NCBI GenBank assembly: GCA_001787755.1
Contig: MFYJ01000004.1
Span: 906-53,786, forward strand
Length of the DNA: 52,881 nt
Source: Candidatus Peribacteria bacterium RIFOXYB1_FULL_54_35
GTDB lineage: Bacteria; Patescibacteriota; Gracilibacteria; Peribacterales; Peribacteraceae
Direction: 5' to 3'
The notes beneath the pieces were generated by a model, which had not been told where the DNA came from, made no database searches, and worked only from the letters and a program-made list of their open reading frames with translations. How positions within the stretch are numbered: position 1 is the first letter of the stretch; each line of letters begins with the position of its first letter. Below, piece after piece: positions 49,594 to 52,881 of this stretch. The position numbers and the translations under genes were made by a program.

Positions 49594-51828
49594 TCAGTAT
49601 TTTCTGATTCCTCTGAGGTTGAGCGTGAGGCCGCTCCCGGCGAACGTGCTGCCCACGGTGGTGACATCGAGAGTCATGACAGCGTCGGTGGGCAGATTGG
49701 TATCGGAGAAAACTGCATTGGATCCGCCGGTGGTGGCGCCCGCTGCAATTACCGGTTTGGCACTGAATATGGAGACTCCGTCTTTCTTCACATCTACGAC
49801 AACCCCGGTGCCTGTTGGTGCTCCGTTGATGTCCATCATCACACTGGAGAGTGTCACGCCGAACGGCATGCGCACTTTTGCCCCCTTCGATGTTCCTACT
49901 GCGAGAGTACCATCCAGGTACCAGACCATCCCTCCGACGGGAGTGAACCACTGCGGTGCCTGTGACCCCTGAGAGACGAGCACTGTTCCGGATGCTCCTG
50001 CAGCCGTATTCCGCAGGGAACTTCCTGAAGAGTAGACGAGTGCGCCGGAGGTGGAGAGATTACTGACCCGCAATGCGGAGCCGGAGATAGTTCCTATGAC
50101 ATCCAAATCCGCTTCAGGTTCGGAAGTATTGATCCCGATGCGGTTATTGGTGCCATGGACGAAGAACAAGTTTGTCTGGTCGTCGGATGCTATGCGGAAA
50201 TTCACTGCGAGATTGTTCACGTTGAAGATCGCCGTGCCTCCGGTACTAAAGGAGATCTGGCCGCCGCCGGCTTTCAGCGATGCGCCGGAGAGCGTGCCCT
50301 GCACCGACACGTCATCGCTGAACACGAATTCGTTGGTGGAATCGTTGAACCGTAGCGTTTCCGCCGCCGCGTCGTTCCCGAAAGTGAGCACGGCATCCGC
50401 TGCGGCGTTATCGGAATTGATCGTCAGGTTGCTGTTCGTAAGAATGGCTCCCGATACGTTGAGCACGCCGTTATTGGCGATTGTCAGGCTCCCTGTCATG
50501 GTATCGCCCGAGACATTCACGTACCGCGCGTCGGCCGCGTCCTGCGTGAGTCCTCCCGCTCCTCCGTCATCCGTCCCGCAGACGAGTTCCCCGGCTGCAT
50601 TGGTATCGATGGTATTGCAGTTCCGGAGGCTTGAGACTGTGAGTGCCGCGCCCGAAAGCGTGGCACCGACGTGGAATGAGTCATCCGTGCGGAGAATATT
50701 GGCTGCTTTGCGAAAGAGGTTGGTGTCGAATATCCCTTTGTAGCCGAAGAGCAAATGCGGTGCATTGTGCACCTGGGTATCGTCGCTGGCCATGTCGATC
50801 GCTATGCCGGGAGCATTCGTCGCTTCTGAATCAAGGAGCATGCCCGTGCCGTTGCTGTCCTGGTTGAGCAGGAGCGCGCCCGAATCATTCGCCTGGCTTG
50901 TCTGCACCGTGAGAGCTCCTGTCATGGTATCGCCGGAGACATTCACGTACCGCGCGTCGGCTGCGTCCTGTGTCACTCCTCCCGTCCCTCCCTCATCTGA
51001 ACCACAGACGAGTTCCCCGGCTGCATTGGTATCGATGGTATTGCAGTTCCGGAGGCTCGAGGCAGTCAGTGCCGCACCAGAGAGCGTGCCTCGGATTTCG
51101 GCATTGCCGCTCACCGTGAGGGTTCCCGACGACGTGAGTGTGTTCTGCGCATGCACTACTGCGCCTGAGGCCGTCCCGAAAACCCCGAGGTTTCCTCCTA
51201 TATAGACGTCATCATTGAAATTGAACCGGTCGAGCGTCCGTTCGAATGTCAGTTTCTTGCTCAGGGAATCGCCGAATTGGATGTAGACGTCGGCATCCAC
51301 GTCGCTGTCATCAATGATCTGGAATGATTCCGTGTTCACGAGCAGGGTGGGGGACCACGAGCTCGCCCCCGCCGACCGGGGCAGCAGCAAAGAGAGAATG
51401 AACGCAAGGTTAAGGAAGATGCTCAAAAGCACCGTGAGCCTTCCGCAGCGTTTCCAGAGGGGCTGCATCCATGTGCAGAAGCGACAGAACGGGCAGGTGT
51501 GTACCTGCGCAGGAGCAATCTCTTTCGCATGGTGCTGCGGCTTCTCCTGTGCCTTGCTGGGTGCAGGTGTTGCGCGCCGGCACACAACCTCCGTATGGGG
51601 CGGCAGGTCTTTGAGTGTAGAGAGATCATTGGGATCAAACCTCCTCAGCCAACGGTAGAACGTACTGCGTGCAATGCGGAAGTGCCGGCATGTTTCGCTT
51701 ACGGATTTGTGCTCTGCGAAGTGCATGAACCACTGCAGACGTCCCACAACCTCTTGTGAGCAATGCTGTTCAAGAGCCTGCTTTAGCAGCCTGAGGATAT
51801 CTTCTCTGTTGACAGTGAGTCCGTGCAT
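49594..51828 (-). CDS. HTH-transmembrane-adhesin fusion protein
   Basis: The 744-residue product has three parts. Residues ~1-75 are the same HTH as the stand-alone gene at 35.4 kb (VGRLQWFMHFAEHKSVSETCRHFRIARSTFYRWLRRFDP). A linker with CPFCRFC (about 112-118) leads to one membrane helix (about 131-150). The rest, from ASSWSPTLLVNTESF, is an exported beta-rich chain with the repeat modules of the 38507 protein, two near-identical segments (LRNCNTIDTNAAGELVCG...NVSGDTMTG) and a C-terminal domain like those of tail fibres (VDVKKDGVSIFS). A DNA-binding domain inside and an adhesin outside is very unusual. ATG 51828 follows a TATACT -10 box and a 12-bp palindrome. Confidence 0.78.
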   Translation of the reverse strand: MHGLTVNREDILRLLKQALEQHCSQEVVGRLQWFMHFAEHKSVSETCRHFRIARSTFYRWLRRFDPNDLSTLKDLPPHTEVVCRRATPAPSKAQEKPQHHAKEIAPAQVHTCPFCRFCTWMQPLWKRCGRLTVLLSIFLNLAFILSLLLPRSAGASSWSPTLLVNTESFQIIDDSDVDADVYIQFGDSLSKKLTFERTLDRFNFNDDVYIGGNLGVFGTASGAVVHAQNTLTSSGTLTVSGNAEIRGTLSGAALTASSLRNCNTIDTNAAGELVCGSDEGGTGGVTQDAADARYVNVSGDTMTGALTVQTSQANDSGALLLNQDSNGTGMLLDSEATNAPGIAIDMASDDTQVHNAPHLLFGYKGIFDTNLFRKAANILRTDDSFHVGATLSGAALTVSSLRNCNTIDTNAAGELVCGTDDGGAGGLTQDAADARYVNVSGDTMTGSLTIANNGVLNVSGAILTNSNLTINSDNAAADAVLTFGNDAAAETLRFNDSTNEFVFSDDVSVQGTLSGASLKAGGGQISFSTGGTAIFNVNNLAVNFRIASDDQTNLFFVHGTNNRIGINTSEPEADLDVIGTISGSALRVSNLSTSGALVYSSGSSLRNTAAGASGTVLVSQGSQAPQWFTPVGGMVWYLDGTLAVGTSKGAKVRMPFGVTLSSVMMDINGAPTGTGVVVDVKKDGVSIFSAKPVIAAGATTGGSNAVFSDTNLPTDAVMTLDVTTVGSTFAGSGLTLNLRGIRKY
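50492..50662. repeat. 171-bp direct repeat, copy 1
   Basis: This matches 50918-51088 over its length with scattered substitutions and no indel (offset 426 bp). It encodes the segment from TMTG back through LRNCNTID to SGAALT, a duplicated module of the surface protein. Confidence 0.75.
50918..51088. repeat. 171-bp direct repeat, copy 2
   Basis: This is the second copy of the repeat at 50492-50662 (offset 426 bp). Confidence 0.75.
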
Positions 51829-51853
51829 GAGTTTGTATGGGTGTTTCTCCCGG

Positions 51854-51865
51854 TGTAGCGCTACA
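51854..51865. promoter_or_regulatory. palindromic site 1, TGTAGCGCTACA
   Basis: A perfect 12-bp palindrome lies between the -10 box (TATACT at 51894-51889, minus strand) and the ATG of the fusion gene, in the transcribed leader. Two similar sites follow at 51956 and 52036. The position suits a repressor acting on this gene. Confidence 0.55.
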
Positions 51866-51955
51866 GAGAGAAATCGAAATAGTATAACACGTTTGGTGCT
51901 CTTTTCCTAGAGCCGCAGGAGAGTAGGAGTTGTGCTGTGATGGTTCTTTGCACGT

Positions 51956-51967
51956 TGTAGCGCTCCA
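51956..51967. promoter_or_regulatory. palindromic site 2, TGTAGCGCTCCA
   Basis: This matches site 1 at 11 of 12 positions and lies upstream of the fusion gene's promoter. Confidence 0.5.
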
Positions 51968-52035
51968 AACATAGATGACGTTCTCGATGCGTATCGTAAG
52001 CGAAAAACTCCGCACTGATGCGGATACTAGTGAGG

Positions 52036-52047
52036 TGGAGCGCTACA
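52036..52047. promoter_or_regulatory. palindromic site 3, TGGAGCGCTACA
   Basis: This is the exact reverse complement of site 2 and differs from site 1 at one base. It lies 20 bp past the stop of the hypothetical gene ending at 52067. Confidence 0.5.
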
Positions 52048-52066
52048 GATTACCTCAGGATTCGTT

Positions 52067-52435
52067 CTACGCTGCACTTGCTCTTCCTTCCTCATTCCCG
52101 GCACGCAGGATGTTCTTCACCGATTCGGGATCGAACAATCTTCCCTGTTTCGAGAGGGATGCGATGGCTTCCACCCTGCTCCGCGCTTCCCCGAGCGATA
52201 GCATATCCTGGGAACCATCGGGGTTCACCGGTCCGGGAAGGAGAGGGATGTTCATAAGCAAGGTCAGTGGGAGACGGACCACATTCCATGTGATGCCTGA
52301 AATGGTACGAAATGCTTTTCTTGGCGCTTCCGTAGCCAATTCCTTCCCTGCACGCACCGTTTCCCTCGGGACATGCAGCAGCGCATCGCCGATGGGTTTC
52401 GTGAGTTGATCGATGCCGGAATCCCATTCTTCCAT
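52067..52435 (-). CDS. hypothetical protein
   Basis: The 122-residue product is soluble apart from a short hydrophobic stretch (NVVRLPLTLLMNIPLLPGP, about 51-69), with an amphipathic helical N-terminus and an Arg/Glu-rich C-terminus (ARSRVEAIASLSKQGRLFDPESVKNILRAGNEE). I recognise no family. Support for a gene comes from its composition and from an extended -10 promoter (TGG-TATAAT) ending 6 nt before ATG 52435, the same geometry as lgt and the DNA glycosylase. It precedes the HTH-fusion gene on the same strand. Confidence 0.6.
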   Translation of the reverse strand: MEEWDSGIDQLTKPIGDALLHVPRETVRAGKELATEAPRKAFRTISGITWNVVRLPLTLLMNIPLLPGPVNPDGSQDMLSLGEARSRVEAIASLSKQGRLFDPESVKNILRAGNEEGRASAA

Positions 52436-52441
52436 ATGTAT

Positions 52442-52450
52442 ATTATACCA
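52442..52450 (-). promoter_or_regulatory. extended -10 promoter of hypothetical gene, leaderless spacing
   Basis: On the minus strand TGG precedes TATAAT (52447-52442), which ends 6 nt before ATG 52435. Confidence 0.65.
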
Positions 52451-52496
52451 ATAATATGTGTATATTAGCTATTCCTCGCACAATCATCAGTCTTCT

Positions 52497-52531
52497 GTGA
52501 AGCACGCGGAGGCAGAGCCTCCGCGCTTCAC
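52497..52531. repeat. 15-bp bulged hairpin
   Basis: GTGAAGC-(AC)-GCGGAGGC pairs with GCCTCCGC-GCTTCAC around loop AGA. No T run follows. Its core GCGG-NN-GCAGAGC-NN-CCGC recurs at 52569-52587. Confidence 0.75.
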
Positions 52532-52567
52532 CCTGAGCCCACCTCTGAAGGAATTACTTTCTGATGA

Positions 52568-52588
52568 CGCGGCCGCAGAGCAGCCGCG
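52568..52588. repeat. second hairpin with GCAGAGC loop
   Basis: CGCGGC (52568-52573) pairs with GCCGCG (52583-52588). The core shares the GCGG-NN-GCAGAGC-NN-CCGC pattern with the hairpin 60 bp upstream. Confidence 0.6.
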
Positions 52589-52615
52589 CTTTGTCGAACG
52601 GGTAACAATGTGTGT

Positions 52616-52633
52616 GGAAGGGTGGCCGAGTGG
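52616..52633 (+). pseudogene. truncated 5' copy of tRNA-Ser
   Basis: GGAAGGGTGGCCGAGTGG repeats the first 18 bases of the intact tRNA-Ser 99 bp downstream, then diverges. It cannot fold as a tRNA. Confidence 0.75.
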
Positions 52634-52714
52634 CGTGCCACGAACCGGAGTCCCGCGAATGCGGGACGACTGGTTCAGGATGGAAGAATGGTAAGTTGTG
52701 GTAGCCTATGAGAT

Positions 52715-52805
52715 GGAAGGGTGGCCGAGTGGTCGATGGCGACGGTCTTGAAAACCGTTATCCGCTCCATGCGGATCGTGGGTTCGAATCCCACCCCTTC
52801 CGCCA
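52715..52805 (+). tRNA. tRNA-Ser(TGA)
   Basis: The 91-base gene has acceptor GGAAGGG/CCCTTCC, anticodon stem ACGGT/ACCGT around CTTGAAA (anticodon TGA), a long variable arm (TCCGC/GCGGA) as expected for serine, T arm GTGGG-TTCGAAT-CCCAC and an encoded CCA. TGG-TAGCCT lies 7 bp upstream as a weak extended -10. Confidence 0.96.
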
Positions 52806-52841
52806 CGATTCAACAGAGCTCACCGTGACAGTTCCTTTCTA

Positions 52842-52871
52842 TTGAGGATAGTGGGATGAGAAGTTTATACT
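52842..52871 (+). promoter_or_regulatory. promoter for a gene beyond the window
   Basis: TTGAGG (52842-52847), an 18-bp spacer and TATACT (52866-52871) point out of the window. Confidence 0.55.
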
Positions 52872-52881
52872 GAGCTAACCC

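Overview
The window looks like a chromosomal segment of a Candidate Phyla Radiation bacterium, most plausibly Peregrinibacteria/Peribacteria. This is inference, since no marker phylogeny was run. The reasons are moderate GC, TGA used as stop, few Shine-Dalgarno sites, -10 boxes placed 6-9 nt before ATG (leaderless-type starts), many single-anchor lipoproteins and surface proteins, an S-layer-homology protein, a sortase and a large glycan-assembly cluster beside a few core genes (tsaD, lgt, rnhB, a Mur ligase, a riboflavin-kinase domain).

Layout. 1-3.3 kb: partial tRNA-Leu(CAG), an O-antigen-ligase-like TPR membrane protein, a hypothetical protein and a lipoprotein. 3.9-5.7 kb: a citramalate synthase (isoleucine pathway) preceded by a complete attenuator: a 20-codon leader peptide with four consecutive Ile codons, an antiterminator and a terminator. 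5.8-7.7 kb: queuosine-precursor transporter, tRNA-Pro(CGG), and a small GIY-YIG nuclease cassette bounded by a 20-bp direct repeat of the tRNA 3' end. 7.7-9.8 kb: two lipoprotein enzymes and 3-methyladenine DNA glycosylase. 9.8-19.2 kb: a minus-strand glycan operon (GDP-fucose synthase, GT2, FkbM methyltransferase, five tandem paralogous GT-C membrane proteins). 19.3-27.1 kb: LemA/TPM pair, small membrane proteins, a PKD-repeat membrane protein, TsaD, sortase. 27.2-30.8 kb: two GT4 glycosyltransferases and a GT-C-like membrane protein. 30.9-35 kb: Lgt, and a coupled riboflavin-kinase/Mur-ligase/RNase HII operon behind an SLH protein.

35-52 kb is an accessory surface-protein island. One promoter drives a stand-alone transposase-type helix-turn-helix (HTH) protein coupled to two exported proteins. 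A third exported beta-rich protein follows. A minus-strand series then carries a 30-blade NHL beta-propeller giant, a beta-lactamase-fold lipoprotein, a TPR membrane protein and, at its head, a protein that fuses the same HTH domain through one transmembrane helix to the same extracellular module. A perfect palindrome, present in two further imperfect copies, lies at the start of that fusion gene. The window ends with a hypothetical gene, hairpin repeats, a truncated tRNA-Ser copy and an intact tRNA-Ser(TGA).

The signals I consider most worth following are the isoleucine attenuator on citramalate synthase, the GIY-YIG/tRNA cassette, and the HTH-membrane-adhesin fusion with its candidate operators.
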